This document shows positions 1 through 13,450 of a stretch of DNA of 64,000 nt, one piece after another. Position numbers and translations under genes: made by a program. Each line of letters begins with the position of its first letter. The first letter of the stretch is position 1. The stretch is from positions 1 through 64,000 of the forward strand of contig ARYC01001926.1 of assembly GCA_000711775.1 (NCBI GenBank), written 5' to 3'. This stretch comes from Oxytricha trifallax (taxonomy: Eukaryota > Ciliophora > Spirotrichea > Sporadotrichida > Oxytrichidae). The notes under the pieces were generated by a model that did no database searches, had not been told where the DNA came from, and was given only the letters and a program-made list of their open reading frames with translations.

Positions 1-1083
1 TTCAAGGCAGCGGGAGAGGGTCAAGGAAATTCATGAGATGACCTGGAATTAAGCAAATCCACTAAATTTGGGCTCCTGATCAAGAGTGTAACACCGGAAC
101 ACCAAATATATAGTCATTTTCAAAAGTTATAGGGGGGTCAATTTGTCCATTTTTTGCTTTTTAAAATTTGGCCCAGGAGCCGAACCTTTCCCCGGCAAAA
201 CTCAACTTGCAATTTATATTTCCCAAAAACTCCCAAAAATATCAATTCTGGTCATTTACACCTCGCTGAACACGAATATAAAATCAGAATTAATTTATCT
301 TCAAAACGCGCATAGATACAGCCATTTTAAGTTTTATTATAAGAACTGATGAGTGAGTCTGTTAAACATCGATTTTAAGGGTTTTCAAGGCAGCGGGAGA
401 GGGTCAAGGAAATTCATGAGATGACCTGGAATTAAGCAAATCCACTAAATTTGGGCTCCTGATCAAGAGTTTAACACCGGAACACAAAACATATAGTCAT
501 TTTCAAAAGTTATAGGGGGGTCAATTTGTCCATTTTTGATTTTTAAGATTTGGCCCAGGAGCCGAACCTTTCCCCGGCAAAACTCAACTTGCAATTTTTA
601 TTTCTTAAAAACTCCCTAAAATATCAATTCTGGTCATTTAGACCTCCCTGAACACGAATATAAAATCAGAATTAATTTATCTTCAAAACGCGCAAAGATA
701 CAGCCACTTTAAGTTTTATTATAAGAACTGATGAGTGAGTGTGTTAAACATCGATTTTTAGGGTTTTCAAGGAAGCGGGAGAGGGTCAAGGAAATTCATG
801 AGATGACCTGGAATTAAGCAAATCCACTAAATTTGGGCTCCTGATCAAGAGTGTGACACGGGAACACCAAATATATAGTCATTTTCAAAAGTTATAGGGG
901 GGTCAATTTGTCCATTTTTTGATTTTTATAAATTTGGCCCAGGAGCCGAACCTTTCCCCGGCAAAACTCAACTTGCAATTTATATTTCCCAAAAACTCCC
1001 AAAAATATCAATTCTGGTCATTTACACCTCGCTGAACACGAATATAAAATCAGAATTAATTTATCTTCAAAACGCGCAAAGAT
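1..1083. repeat. Tandem satellite, ~382-bp unit, 2.8 copies
   Basis: The block beginning TTCAAGGCAGCGGGAGAGGG restarts at 1, 384 and 766, so the period is 382-383 bp. The copies differ by only a few substitutions and small indels. The third copy stops at about 1083, after CGCGCAAAGAT, and the sequence changes at once to unrelated AT-rich DNA. The array probably continues to the left of the window. The unit is less AT-rich than its surroundings and contains no convincing gene; the 68-codon frame at 143-349 is not preserved as a protein between copies. I recall that satellites of about this length have been reported for Oxytricha germline DNA, but I did not check this. Confidence 0.95.
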
Positions 1084-3045
1084 TTAAAAATTTATTTATT
1101 ATATATGAATGATCATGAATTCTGCAATATACATTTATATCAACTAAATTTAGTATGAATCAAAAAATCTTTTTAAATGTTAAATCATTTTACATAAATT
1201 CCCTTCTGACTTTTATGTATATGAACCTCATTATCTTTATAATAGCAGTAAATTTTAACCCTGGATGTCTCTAGTTCTATGCTTCTAGTACATCTCTATT
1301 GTTTAATAATGGTATTTTTAGCAAAACCATTAAGTTTTGCTTAAACACTAGATTGATGGCTTCGTGCAATAATAACATTAAAATAGACACATGAGATAGC
1401 CATGCTTAGAAGTTATTGGCATATGTAACATGCCAAAAATCATTATTAAAATTTTATTATTTTGCTTAATCTAACGATGATATTTAGAATCTTATTAAAC
1501 AATTATGGAACTTTTATGATTTCAATTCAATTTATAAAATATAAATCTTCTTTTTAGAAATATATAAATTACCAAAGACCAAAACTTCACATTATTGATT
1601 TTTACTCTTAAATAATCTTAATTATGTTCTTTTAGAATTTCCTATTTTTTGACAGTTAAAAATTGAGGTATCATTTTTGTCTCTTTTTTTTAATAATCTT
1701 ATTTTATCAATCAATATCTTATCAATATTATTTAATAATTTTAAGTCATATTTTAGATATATCAAGGTAGAGAAGATTTTTATTAAATTGTTATTGATTG
1801 GTATATAAGGCATTGGCAACAATAATACATTTGAATGATATGCTAAGGAACTAATACTTTATTTTTACGTGTAATGCAGAATAAGTAGCTGTTCATATTA
1901 AATCTTTATCAGAACAAAATAAATTTAGTTTTAAGTGATTTGCTTTATTTAACTATTATCAAGCAAGCAAGGTAATTGAAATAACATTAAAACAACATTT
2001 TAGAAAGATAATATCTTGAGACTTTCCATACGATTCATTGTTTGTGAGAAATATTAAAAAAACTCGCTTTATATTCATACTCACTTAAATTCATAAAATG
2101 CTTTAATCATACTTTATTTTAGAAGTCTTATAAATTTTCTGATAATTTGTGCTTTTCTATTAACCAAAAATTCAATCAAATTATTACAGTGATTTTGGCG
2201 ATTAGCAGACTTCATCCTAAGGCACATTTATATAACCTATTATCTATAATTTTACAAAAATTATAAATTTCAAAGAATGGAAATGGAAATCTTAATTTTG
2301 TTTTTTGTTAAATTTCATATTTATCTTAATTTAACTTGTTTTTTATTTAATAATTTGATATTATTGACACCTCAATAATCAATTTATTTTATTTGATGAT
2401 AAATTTATTAAATATTTACAAAACCTTTATATATTATAATAATAGAATTTATATAATTTATATGCAAATAGTAAGAGTCCTGAGTATTTTAAACACTATT
2501 TCATTACAATATTAATTAGTGATATAATTTTTATTTATATAATAAATCTACTTGAATATTTAATTGAGAATAATGTGATTTTATTTAAGACCTTTTTTAA
2601 ATTCTAATATGTACTTATTTGTTTAAATATTTAGAAGTTTTTTTTATAAATATTCTTTTAGCTGATATTTTATTATGGGAAATATATTTAATTAGTTGTG
2701 AATTATTATTGTAAATGTGTTTCATTATAGAATTTATTAAATTGATCATCATTGTTTTAAATTAATAGTTTTATAAAGCTACTTGGCACTATATTAATGG
2801 TGAGATAATCTTCAATAAATAAAAAAAATAATTTATTTATAGTGATGATAATTTATGAGATTGCTCCGTAAGTAAAATAAATTAGACTCAAAAATACATT
2901 TTATAGATCAAATTCAGAAATATTTCTTATTTTGTGAAGTTAAATTTTAATTAAAACTATATTTTAATTCTAAAATTATATAATATTTAAAATTATAGTA
3001 TTAAAAAATGAAATTATTTATTTCAAAATTCTATCTCCCTAATTT
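1084..3045. other. AT-rich spacer without a recognisable gene
   Basis: Very AT-rich sequence. The minus-strand frame at 1622-1822 is lysine/isoleucine/asparagine-rich low-complexity translation with no motif. No repeat structure was seen. Confidence 0.6.
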
Positions 3046-3061
3046 TTTACTCACACAGATT

Positions 3062-3346
3062 CACAGAATAAGCCTTTAAGTTCATCTTCACTTGAGTAGT
3101 AGTAGCAGTGAATCGCTTAAAGCAAGTGAATCATCTACACTTTATGTTAAATTAAATAATGATTTAAAATAGGTGATAATTAATAATTACTGCTCTAATA
3201 TATATATAATTTAATTATACTTTTAGTGCTTTATCACATCACTCATCATAAGTACATCAAGCATGTATGGAAGGCATAAAATTGCTGTTGTTCAGCAGTC
3301 TCTCTCACTATCTTCACAACTCTCATCGCTAGGAACCACAACATGA
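3062..3346 (+). CDS. Coding-like fragment, serine-rich, unrecognised
   Basis: With TAA/TAG as glutamine the plus strand is open from about 3062 to a TGA at 3344-3346. It reads a serine-rich segment (SSSSSESLKASESSTLYVKL) and ends in QQSLSLSSQLSSLGTTT. Between them, 3173-3226 is a 54-nt AT-rich stretch that starts GTGATAATT and ends ACTTTTAG, a good candidate for a short ciliate intron. Since 54 is a multiple of three and holds no TGA, the frame alone cannot prove splicing. There is no clear start codon and the product is not recognised. It may be one segment of a gene whose other parts lie elsewhere, or a decayed fragment. Confidence 0.35.
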
Positions 3347-3579
3347 TGAATTTATACTTGCTTCTTTGCATTGTTGAATCTTCTATTTTTAATAAAGTTT
3401 GAGTTGAATCTGATAGTATGGATGATTATCACATTTTTTATTGCTGCTTTAAATTGTTGTCTGATTTAATGTGTTTGTAGCAAATTTTTAGAGTCAAATA
3501 ATTACAGATACTAATTTGTAAAAATGAAATAGCTACACTACTTAATAATTTCAAGTTCAATCACTACAGTTGGTTCCCG

Positions 3580-3920
3580 CTAAACCTTTTCTTGTCGCTC
3601 CTTGCTTTACTCGAGAATCTAGTCCAGGTGGTTCGTCATGAAATCAGGAAGCAAAAAATCTAACTGGAATTAGGCCAAATTCTATATGGAATTTTGGGCT
3701 GCCAAAAAGTGACTCATGAACCTATATTTGTGGAGAAAATCATCTTAAAAAGGCTAAAAAGAACAATTTTCTGGATCAGTTAAGAATTATACTGATTTCA
3801 TTTGGATTCTTTGAAACACCTGGAAGATTATCGTTGGAGTATTATGAGCAAGAATCGCTTCTTGAGAGTTTTGAAAACTTTAGTCTGCCTCAACCGTTGG
3901 GAATTCCTCTTTGACACAAG
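3580..3920 (+). other. Coding-like island, reading frame changes
   Basis: Base composition rises above the flanks. Short plus-strand pieces read like protein: 3638-3712 (starts MKSGSKKSNW, ends FWAAKK), then THEPIFVEKIILKRLKR in a second frame, and about 3791-3915 (contains FENFSLPQPLGIPL) in a third. No family is recognised. It could be a decayed gene or germline gene segments. The islands at 3062-3346 and 4500-4860 are on the same strand. Confidence 0.3.
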
Positions 3921-4499
3921 CTCATGAACAAATTATTATTAATCATAAATTTTTCAAAATCATAAGTAGTTTATATTTATAAATTAACATAAATATATTA
4001 GAATTCTATAAATGAAAAATGAAATGGGTTTAACCACTTATTTTTAAGAGATTATTTTTTAAACTTCTCAGGTCTAAAAGATTCAAAATATTTATATAAA
4101 TAAACTTTTTCAACTTATTTTCAACTAAATCTTCTATCTATCTATATTCAAACTTATATTAAAGACATACAGCATTTCATTAACTTTTCAATCATTTCTT
4201 AGTCAAGCAAATTATTATAGAAATCATTTCTAAATATCACATTATATAAGTGAAAAATCTCAACACGCATAATGAATACTAATATATCTTTAATGGAGTG
4301 TATATAGAAATGAAATTATATAAATTTTATTTAAAAAAAACTATAAAAAATCAAATTCACACAAATTATCAAAAAAATAAGATCAGATTATTATGTAAAC
4401 TAAGCTGCAATTTCTTTCAATTTTTATTATCGAATTGTAATTTTATTTACATTTAAATAATTTTGGCAATTTTGTTTATATTTCGTAAAAGAATATTCC

Positions 4500-4860
4500 T
4501 GATATTTTGTACTTTAACAATAACTTCATTCCACTTCACAGTCATTTGGTTTCGTATCGAATTCAGTTTTCTGCTCTCTGAAACTTTCTTGACCTAACTA
4601 GTTGCATCAACTTGCCATCCCTGAAATCTGCTTTAGACATAGTCATCAGAAGTTTTTAAACTTTCAGTACTGCAAACGAAATTAGGGAGCATTCGTGCAA
4701 CAGCGAGCTCCTAGTGGCTTCACTCAATTTTCAATTGAAAAATGAAAAGAGATGGATTGTCAGACTAAGAAATATGTTCGAAGAGCAGAGATAATTGAAT
4801 ATCTTTGTTTCACAAGACTAATCCATGCCATTTAACCAGGCCCCTTTCATTAATTTCCTG
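4500..4860 (+). other. Coding-like island, unrecognised
   Basis: A locally GC-richer stretch in AT-rich DNA. On the plus strand with glutamine code it gives fairly balanced peptides (for example KRNQGAFVQQRAPSGFTQF) rather than the lysine/asparagine runs of the flanks. No start, motif or homologue is recognised. I can only say it looks more like coding DNA than its neighbours. Confidence 0.25.
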
Positions 4861-5049
4861 CATACTCTATTAAACTAATTTAAACTTGCTTAATAAGTCT
4901 AGAGTGCAGCTTCTTTTCTCTTTTGAGCAGTATCTTTCCTCAAGTTTGCAGAGATATGACCTTAAAAATTTTCAATTAGTATGATTAAAAATTTTTAAAG
5001 TGATTTATTATTTCATTATACAGGCTAAGGATACCTTCCTAGCTTTGCA

Positions 5050-5399
5050 AAAAGCTAGATAGCATATTTTCAATTTAATTAAATCAGCAATTTATATTAA
5101 TTTAATTATATGCTTATTTATATGAATATATTTAGGTACTTTACCGCATTTGTGTTTTCTAGGAGAGTATCATAATTATTTTACTATTTATCATAATCAT
5201 TTTAAATTATAAAATTTATTTGCTATATTAAAAGAAGCAATTAATATAAATTTATCTTCAATTTATAAATTAGGATACTCTCCTTCAAAAAACATTAAAT
5301 CTGGTAGTTTAACTAAAAATATATATAAATATAATTTTTTTAAAAATTACATATCTAATTTACTTAATTTTTTCACTCGTTTATGCTATTTTAGCTAAA
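5050..5399. repeat. Worn foldback element, related to the one at 24425
   Basis: The right end, GCTATTTTAGCTAA at about 5385-5398, matches the end of the foldback at 24425-24976. The left end has GCTAGATAGCAT at about 5053 and then AATTTAATTAAATCAGCAA, a diverged form of the same terminus. Inside, TATATTTAGGTACTTTACC and the opposing GGATACTCTCC-type arm correspond to the inner arms of the intact copy. The copy is far more diverged and so probably older. Confidence 0.6.
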
Positions 5400-8370
5400 T
5401 CTCAACTAAAAGGATCCTCATCAATTCGTGTGCCTAAGAGTTTTTATATGACTTCACTCTATTATATGTGAGGAGAGTAAAAGTTGCTCAATGTATAGGG
5501 AATCTCATGATGTCTGGATTTGATCATTCCTAATCTGTATATTACCGCGTCTTTGCTTACAGTCTAAGTTCAAATGACTATATTAAATCATTCACATTTC
5601 TTTCACAATGCTATAAAGAGTAATTGTAACGCTTAAAGAGAGGCATTCACTTTATTGTTAGCCATGCAATTTCTTTGATGCAATTTTTTAGTTATATGCA
5701 TGCGATGTTGCTTCTTGTAGCGATATTAAAGTAATAATAAATATGTCTATCCCCAAGATGTTTCTTCCCATTCACTGTTGCCTGCTTGGAGCCTACTACC
5801 AACAAATCCTCATCCATAGCAGCATATCCAAGTAACACAAGCATTCGCTATGCTAGAAAAAGCATGTCTAATCTCTTATCATTCAGCTCAATACTGATTC
5901 TATTTGCACTCGCTATTTACATACGCTGAGAGATTTACCATAATTAAAGAATAATAAATTATTAATTACAAACAATCATTATATATATATATATGGTATA
6001 TATTACAAAAATTTTAACATTCTTCTTTCTCACCAATTCACACTCTTTAACGCCCTTTATATTAATTATTCGTTGCTCTCTCTTTTAATGTCATTATTAC
6101 TTTTTCTATTCCCTTAATACTTATCAATGGGTTTTAAGTTTTTTTATTTTTATTGAATTGTAATTTTATAACTAAAATTTTTTAGATTAATACTAAATAA
6201 AGCATTTCTAGAAATATTAAAGTTAAGATATCAAATTATAAATAGAACTTATTTTAATTAACATATAATAAAATAGAGATATTGCCAATGTTAAATATTA
6301 TATTTATCACTTACCAAACAAAATTATCTGATTCGTTAATTACATCTCAAGATATAAATATAAATGGTTGAAAGATTAAAAAAATTGATGTTAAAATTTC
6401 ATAATCATATATATTTTTAAAGAATGGTAGTTGAGTATTTCAAACCCTACTTTAGTCATGTATTTTTTATTAATGTTAAAGTATCCTTTGTAGTAAAGTA
6501 ATTCAATCAATTAAATATGAAATGCATAAAATTAAAAGTTTTCTCTATCATTTAAAAGAGCTAAAATACTTTGAATACTACTTTGAGGTATTACTGAGCT
6601 TCACAATTATTTATATTTTTAGGTTTAACATATTTTCTATTGTTTTCTTTTTTTCTCTAACAATTAAAATGAGAATTAAGTATTTTTCAATTTTAGAAAC
6701 TTGCCATAGCAAAAATGAGTGTCTGATTCTAATAATATATATTTATTATAAATAAAAGCATTCATTCTACAACGAAAAACACATTAGAGTTTATATGCGA
6801 TTAAATAGATAAAAATTATGATCCAAATCACAGTATCAATAGATTTTATTTAGTATACTGATATTAACAATAAATTACTTTTATTTAGATTTACATCAGC
6901 AATAATCAAAAACCAAATTTTTTATTTGATTCCTTTTATAATTAAATAATCTCTTGAATACCATTACTTTGCATGTGAAACCACAACAGTTTACATTATC
7001 TTCAATATCTACACCCGAACTAGCATTTTATTTATCGTTGTTTAGTTATTTCAAATGTTTACTCTACTAAAACGTTTGTACCATAAGCTTGTCTCGGAGA
7101 GTGAACAGCAGAGAAGTAATATATAATATTAAGCAAACTCATTTTAAAGTTTAGAGTTATAATAAAACTTGGCAATAGCTATTATAATGTGAAATTGAGT
7201 AAAATTATTGATGAGTATATTATTAAAATTAATCTTTGTTTCCATAAGCTGTTATTAACAATTATAAAGAATTGACAAAAATGTCGCAAAAGCCAACATT
7301 TTTACTTAATTAATGTTATTTTTATTCCATATTCCCTGAATGAATTTCTTTCTCTTGTTAATTATTATTGAAAAAATTTTCGAACTTAATAAGTTTCCCT
7401 ACTATTATTAATAATTGTATTGAATTCTATATGGATTGGAGTTTAATTCTACAGATAATTTTATTAATTTTAAATGATCACTCTGTAAATCATCATAACA
7501 TTCCTAATATTATCATGAAAACTTCTCTTTAATCATAGAAATCTAATCATCTAGAAGCTAAATCATTTTTTTCTTCTATTTAAGGGAATATTATCACTTT
7601 CAGTTATATCCTATCTGAATTTATTTGTACTGCTATGACCATTCTTTAATTTTCAGTAATTAAATACAATTTTTAATAGTTTGACTCTTCCTTTAATTTC
7701 CTTTTACTCCTTTTACTATTCATAAGCCTTATAAAAATACCATTTTATACATTTCAAATCTATTATTTAATACAATATTGTTGATTCTTGGCAATATACT
7801 TTATTTTGAACCTCTATAACTAATTTTATCTTTAAATATGATATAAATATGCTATAAAAGTTTGATTTATTTTTTTGTTTGATGATCATTCTTTTATACA
7901 ATTTAAAAAGCTTAAAGATTTAACACTAATCAAACATCTTATTGAATTCGTTAAATATTATCTAACTATTTTATTATGATTTATTAGAACAATTTTCTAT
8001 TTTTAATCTTTCTGCATTTAAGTATTTAGATTTGTAAGCAATTTTTATAGATTTATTTTCCACATTCATTTCCTCTTTATCGAGTTAAATCTTTAAGTTA
8101 TTTTGTTATTATAACTGATTATATAAATAATTGGGATACTTTTAAAGTATGTTTATATATATATAGTTTTTATAATTCTAATTATCAATTACTTGAGGCA
8201 AACAAACAAATTAAATTTGATTTCAAAAGATAATATCGCATCAAACATACTAAAACCGTTAATAAATAGTCAGTTTTTTCTCAAATAGATAAATTTCTAA
8301 AATAATAATATAAAAAATTTGATTATTATGATGATTTAATAATGAAATTAAAACGGAATAAACAGTACTT
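5400..8370. other. AT-rich spacer
   Basis: Mostly low-complexity AT-rich DNA. A slightly GC-richer patch lies at about 5400-5900, but no frame, repeat or motif could be assigned. The plus frame at 6522-6755 has a composition typical of random AT-rich DNA. Confidence 0.5.
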
Positions 8371-8524
8371 ATTCAGAATTTCCACCCAACTCGATTACAA
8401 TGCAACGTAACCAAGAATATTTTTCCACCCACTTATCTAAGATATTCTAAGAGCAACAAGATGTGCTTATACCTCTTAGATCCAATTTGATTATCTACTG
8501 TAAGCTCTAAATGTTGGGGATTGA

Positions 8525-9169
8525 CAATAGGCCTTAAAAAAAGAAAGATCGTTCATTCTAAAACAAGGCACTTACTTAATAAGTTTCAAAGCCTAGCAAA
8601 TCTGCTTTGTTAAGGAGTCTAGCTACCAACAGGCTGGCACAATATAAATTATCAGCAATACTCAATAACTCCTCCTTGAGAAAACAAAAATATGCGACCA
8701 ATCTTAGAAAGCAGCGCTACAATTTAACTACTCCTTTTCTGACATCCTGGATAGCTCCTATTCAATAAGCTCAGACATTTACCTTTTTATTCCTTTTACA
8801 AAAAGTCACTTCACAGATTGGTACCAAACCGACCTTCTAACTTGTCTAACCCCAACCCATCAGAATCTTATCAAAGAAGTTGTACACATAAATCTATTTA
8901 ATAGGTGGGGTTAAACTACCTAAATGATCTAGCGGCTTATCCTCTATTCTAAAATAGCTTTAAAGCTAAACTACCACTCACTTTACCTACTTCTAGAAAT
9001 CAATGTGTTAGGAGAAGAAGAAGAAGTAATGAAATAACCACCAACTTAGGCTGAGTAGAAGAGCAAAAATAATCAGCAACTCAACCACATATCCAAAAAA
9101 AATATATAGTAGCCTAAACCAACATTGAGGAAGTAACCTAAATTCCTAACTTCGTTTTAGGAATCCTGA
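8525..9169 (+). CDS. Unrecognised 215-codon open frame
   Basis: With TAA/TAG as glutamine this frame is open for 215 codons, between TGA codons at 8522-8524 and 9167-9169. The middle reads as ordinary protein (around DIYLFIPFTKSHFTDWYQTD and LTCLTPTHQNLIKEVVHINL). The C-terminal third is acidic and then rich in glutamine, lysine and asparagine (VLGEEEEVMKQPPTQAEQ). No ATG is obvious near the 5' end, so the start is unknown. The family is not recognised. Coding-like sequence continues downstream to about 9730 in other frames, so this is either part of a longer broken gene or one exon or segment of a split one. It stands out sharply from the AT-rich flanks. Confidence 0.45.
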
Positions 9170-9735
9170 AATTGCTCATTACTAAATCCTTTATATTGCT
9201 CATAATCCTCAAATTTCCATCAGCATAGGCGAGCAAGAATTATAAAGATATAAACATTGTTACGGGTAATACTCCAAGAGCATACTAAAAATGTAAAACA
9301 TATCCTTAAGCATTGAAAGGTAAGAACAAAATATTCTCTAGGAAAGAGGAATGCTTGATTCCTTCTCAATTGTAGAATGTAGGGTGAGCATATAGTCAGG
9401 GGATAGTAAGTGGAATTCATAAAATTCATAAGAGAAGCATAACATGAGCCATAGAAGTATAAGAGATAGAGAGTTATAAATTCAATCCTGATGAGTAAAG
9501 ATACAAAGTGCTCTGTATAAAAAAGCTCTATAATGACAATATTTAATTATAATATTAAATTTCTTATTCTCGAGTAAGGTATACAATAGCGGAGAGAAAG
9601 AAACCCACATAAAACAAACTATCAAGAAGATAGTGATAAAATTATTTGAGAAACTTACTGAATATAACCCGAAATTCAATATGGATGAAGTCAAAAATCT
9701 TTATGCTAACTTCTTAAGAAGATATTGACTCAGAC
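9170..9735 (+). pseudogene. Continuation of the 8525-9169 coding region in shifting frames
   Basis: The better-than-random plus-strand coding signal continues: ASKNYKDINIVTGNTPRAYQ from about 9229, then NSQEKHNMSHRSIRDRELQ, then ETHIKQTIKKIVIKLFEKLT and FNMDEVKNLYANFLRRY, ending at a TGA near 9727. Each piece is in a different frame. With 8525-9169 this looks like a gene of roughly 400 codons that has decayed or is split by unrecognised introns or IESs. No family is recognised. Confidence 0.35.
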
Positions 9736-9739
9736 GCAA

Positions 9740-11935
9740 ATAAATTCATATATAATAATTAATTTTTTACTTTGAATTAAAAAATATTAGTCACTTGTAA
9801 ATAGATTTGATCCTTGACATTTATTTTATACTCGTATATCCATTGAGATTTAAATGTGAGTTAGTTATAATTATTGTCATGAATTTGTTGTTTAAGACGA
9901 TGATTTATATGGCGAGTCCACAATGAAACATAAAAAACTAAGCTCAAAAGGAGGTATAAAGAATTTTATTCAAAAAGTAAACAGTTCAATGAGGCTATTT
10001 ATTTTTAATCAAAGATATTTACTACTACTAATAGATGAAATTTATCAGATTTTTTATATTATTATTATCTTTATACTTCCCACATATATTACATTGATAA
10101 CAATTTAGATTAAGATATATTATAGTCTTAGATATTTATGAATTATTTTAATATTAATTTAGTATTGCGGAGTTGAGCAAATAAAATTTATTTATGAAAA
10201 TAAAGCGAAAAGTTCCCCAAAAATAAAGCAATTTTGACTATGATTCAATGGAATACTTGGCTCATAAGTCCAAAAGTTGCTATAATCTATAATTGTGAGT
10301 TTTTTGTCTAAAAATGGTTAAAATCTGAGACTCAAAAATGACCGAAGATAAGGTAAGTAAAATTGCACACCTGAAAATTAAGAAAATATTTAGGAATGGA
10401 AATATAGCAGACAATTATTTAAAAATGTAATTAATATTAAAAATCATAACTAAATCGCTTAAAATTTATTTAGAAAAATAATAATCATTATCTATCAATT
10501 AAATCATTCTTTTATAAATACTCTTTCTTTTGAGTTCATTATCTTCCTTTTTTACAATTTAAATATAAATTTACCATTTTAATTAATAATTTCTATTGAG
10601 GATGTTACTTCTTTTTTAAGATATATATTATTTAATAACATCCAAAATTGTTCGCTTGTAAATATTGATTGTGTAGTATTATTTTAAAGTATCATTCATT
10701 ACATTTTATTAATCACTATTGCAAAATCCAATTTATTAAATTCTCAAAAAGTATTTCTATTTTGATTTTATAGTTATTACTAAATTACTTAATAAACGAA
10801 TTTAATTTCGATTATTATAGCAAATACCAATACAATATTTAAGGCATGTTAATATATTAATATGAGATCCTTATTTATACGAAGCTAAATTTAGAATGAA
10901 TTTCTACTAATTAATAGCCATCATTATTTTCTTTTAATCAACTATATCTTCCTTACCATAATTCTTAATATTTTTATATAATATATAATTCATTATCTCC
11001 AATCTTTAGACAATAATGCTAGATAGATACGCTAATTAACTAATAAAATATGATAACTTTTGAGAATTCAGACAGTTAATTTAACTATAATTGATAAAAT
11101 AATAGTTAACGAAAAAGATTATGATAGAATAAATAATCGGTTTTTATATAATATATTCAAAAATATTAGCATCAAATTAAATATGATATTATGATTATGT
11201 AACTTCTGGGTAAATATTAATTTGACTTTCAATGTTTTATGAATATATTTAACTAAGAATTAAATAACAAAATTCATTAAATAAAAGATAAGAGCATACA
11301 TAAATAAAATATATTAAAATCATTATTCTATGATTTCATTATACAAAAAGATATAATGGAATACAATTTAGAGTTAGGGGATTTATATAATTAGAAATTC
11401 AAGGAGTTGTAAATTATTAAAATAGTGAAATTAAGAAATTTATCAATAATTATTATTTTTCATTTGAGTTTTTATTGACAAATAAGTTAATTATAATTTT
11501 GGCATTTATCTAAATAAATTAAGTATTATTGACTTTATAATATCATATAACGGTTTTTTAATGAGAATTGATGAACTTTTTTATAACAATTAAATGGGAA
11601 GCGTTTAAACTGTGAACAAGATTCAAATAAAAAATGTATACAGTCCTAGTAAAATCGAATGAATAACTAAAAAATAATAAATTTATTCAAACTATTTATA
11701 CTAAATTAATAAAGCATTAAATTTAATTTAATCAGAAGTGAAAGAGCATTGAATAGCAAATATATAAATGTTAGAAGATTTGAACTTTAATTTAAGAAAA
11801 ATATAGCTAATCTAAAAGGTTATTAAAGGTTTTTAATTATGTTTAAAATATTAAGGAGATAGTAGTAGTATAAGTGGTATATAACTTAAGGTAATTTAAA
11901 TTATCTAAAATTTGTAGAATAATTAGTACAGTGCA
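9740..11935. other. AT-rich spacer
   Basis: Low-complexity AT-rich DNA. The 61-codon plus frame at 9923-10108 ends in an isoleucine/leucine-rich run that could mimic a membrane helix, but it is isolated and typical of chance translation here. Confidence 0.5.
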
Positions 11936-12399
11936 AAACGATAATGAGTCTCATTTCATCTCATTTTACACATCTTGATTATTCTTAATTTAGATGTTCA
12001 ATTCTATTGAATTGAGGTCAAATTCTATTCATCGAATTCCTGATCTTTTTTCTTGAATTAGGCAACTCTAAATAATTTTTTGATTGGCTGATAATATTGG
12101 TGTTCCTCTAGTTTTCTTATTCTTTAGTCAAGCCAAATCATGTTTGTTATGATCTCTATCTGTTCTTAGTTGTTCATGTCAATTAATCTCTTCTCTCTGA
12201 TTATTTATGATAATCTCGCAAGGTCTCCTGCTTGGTTGATAAGATTACAATGCTTTAGGTGCTTTGTGTCTACTATGACCTAATGGACGTTGCAATAATG
12301 AATAATCCCATAATTTACTATTGTTTTTCCTTGACTAAGTGCCATCATTGTATCCATTAAATTCTTTGTTATGAAGATCTTTTTCTTTTAAAAAGTGAC

Positions 12400-13450
12400 T
12401 TTTCCTACATCTTGATTTCGTCTTTCACTTACTTAGGTCTAATGAAATGACAAAGGTCCTTATTTATCTTCTTCATGTTCTTCAGAACTAATTCTCTAAT
12501 GATTTCGCTGGTGTCTGTTTCTTTTAACTAGGTTACATTCCTAAGTATTTTGTTTAGAATGTCCCTAGCAGTTCTAAATGCTGTTCTTTTCAGCTGTAAT
12601 TCCATCTTCTCAATATTTTCCACTTTTACATATTAAGCTGTCACAAGCGGTGTGTATTTGTAAATTAATAAAGATCTGATCTGTGCCATCATAATCGTGT
12701 CGCTTACTGTCTTGTTATTTGAGCTAGTTAGCTTTTGGTAAAACTCTATTTTCTTTTTCATTTCATCCCAAGTATTTTTCAATAAGTTTTGGATATTTGA
12801 ACATATATTGAGTCCCAAGTATTTTGCCTATTCAACTTTACTTATCCCATCTATCATGAATTCTTTCTTAAATCCTTTGGCGTCATTCATAAACAGCGTC
12901 ATTTTGGTGTTAAATTTTAAGTTGTATGTTTTTTCTATCTCTTTGAAGCAGTTGATGACTCTTTTGAATTATTAAGGGTCCTTAATATTCAGAAGAATGT
13001 CATCCGCAAATGCAATTAACTTGCCCTACTTAATCAAAGACAGCAGCTCTTGTTATTAATAAAGAGCGTCTTAAAGGTAAATGTTAAATAACATAGGGGA
13101 AAGCCGGCTACCCTGGGCTACCCCTTACTCACTGTCTATCTCTCATCTTCGTACTTTATTTTATTTCCAGTATAAAGAGGTTTAATAAGTTTTATAATCT
13201 CGTCGTCCTTTCTGTTCGCTGACCTCTTCCTCAGAATTGAAAGTAGTTTGTCTTTCCAGACTGAGTCATAGGCTTTTTGTAAGTCAACTAGTAAATACGC
13301 TTCCCTCTATTTACTCTAGTCTAATTAAATTTATATGGGTGCTTTTCTTTTCTTTGAACCCATTTTGGTAGTTTCCAGTAGTTAGTATTCCGCTTTTAAT
13401 CTGTTAAATTTTGTTTATTATTACTTTCTCCACTATTTTTGTCAAATGTG
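12400..13450 (-). pseudogene. LINE copy 1: reverse transcriptase domain
   Basis: Motif A is YLLVDLQKAYDSVWKDKL. Next come the QGSRLSPMLFNIYLQ segment (motif B region) and LIAFADDILLNIKD (motif C, with FADD in place of YADD). The thumb/connection region follows, including FNTKMTLFMNDAKGFKKEFM and SDTIMMAQIRSLLIYKYTPL. The order and spacing fit a LINE reverse transcriptase. Frame continuity is good from the motif B region to about 12430. Confidence 0.85.
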
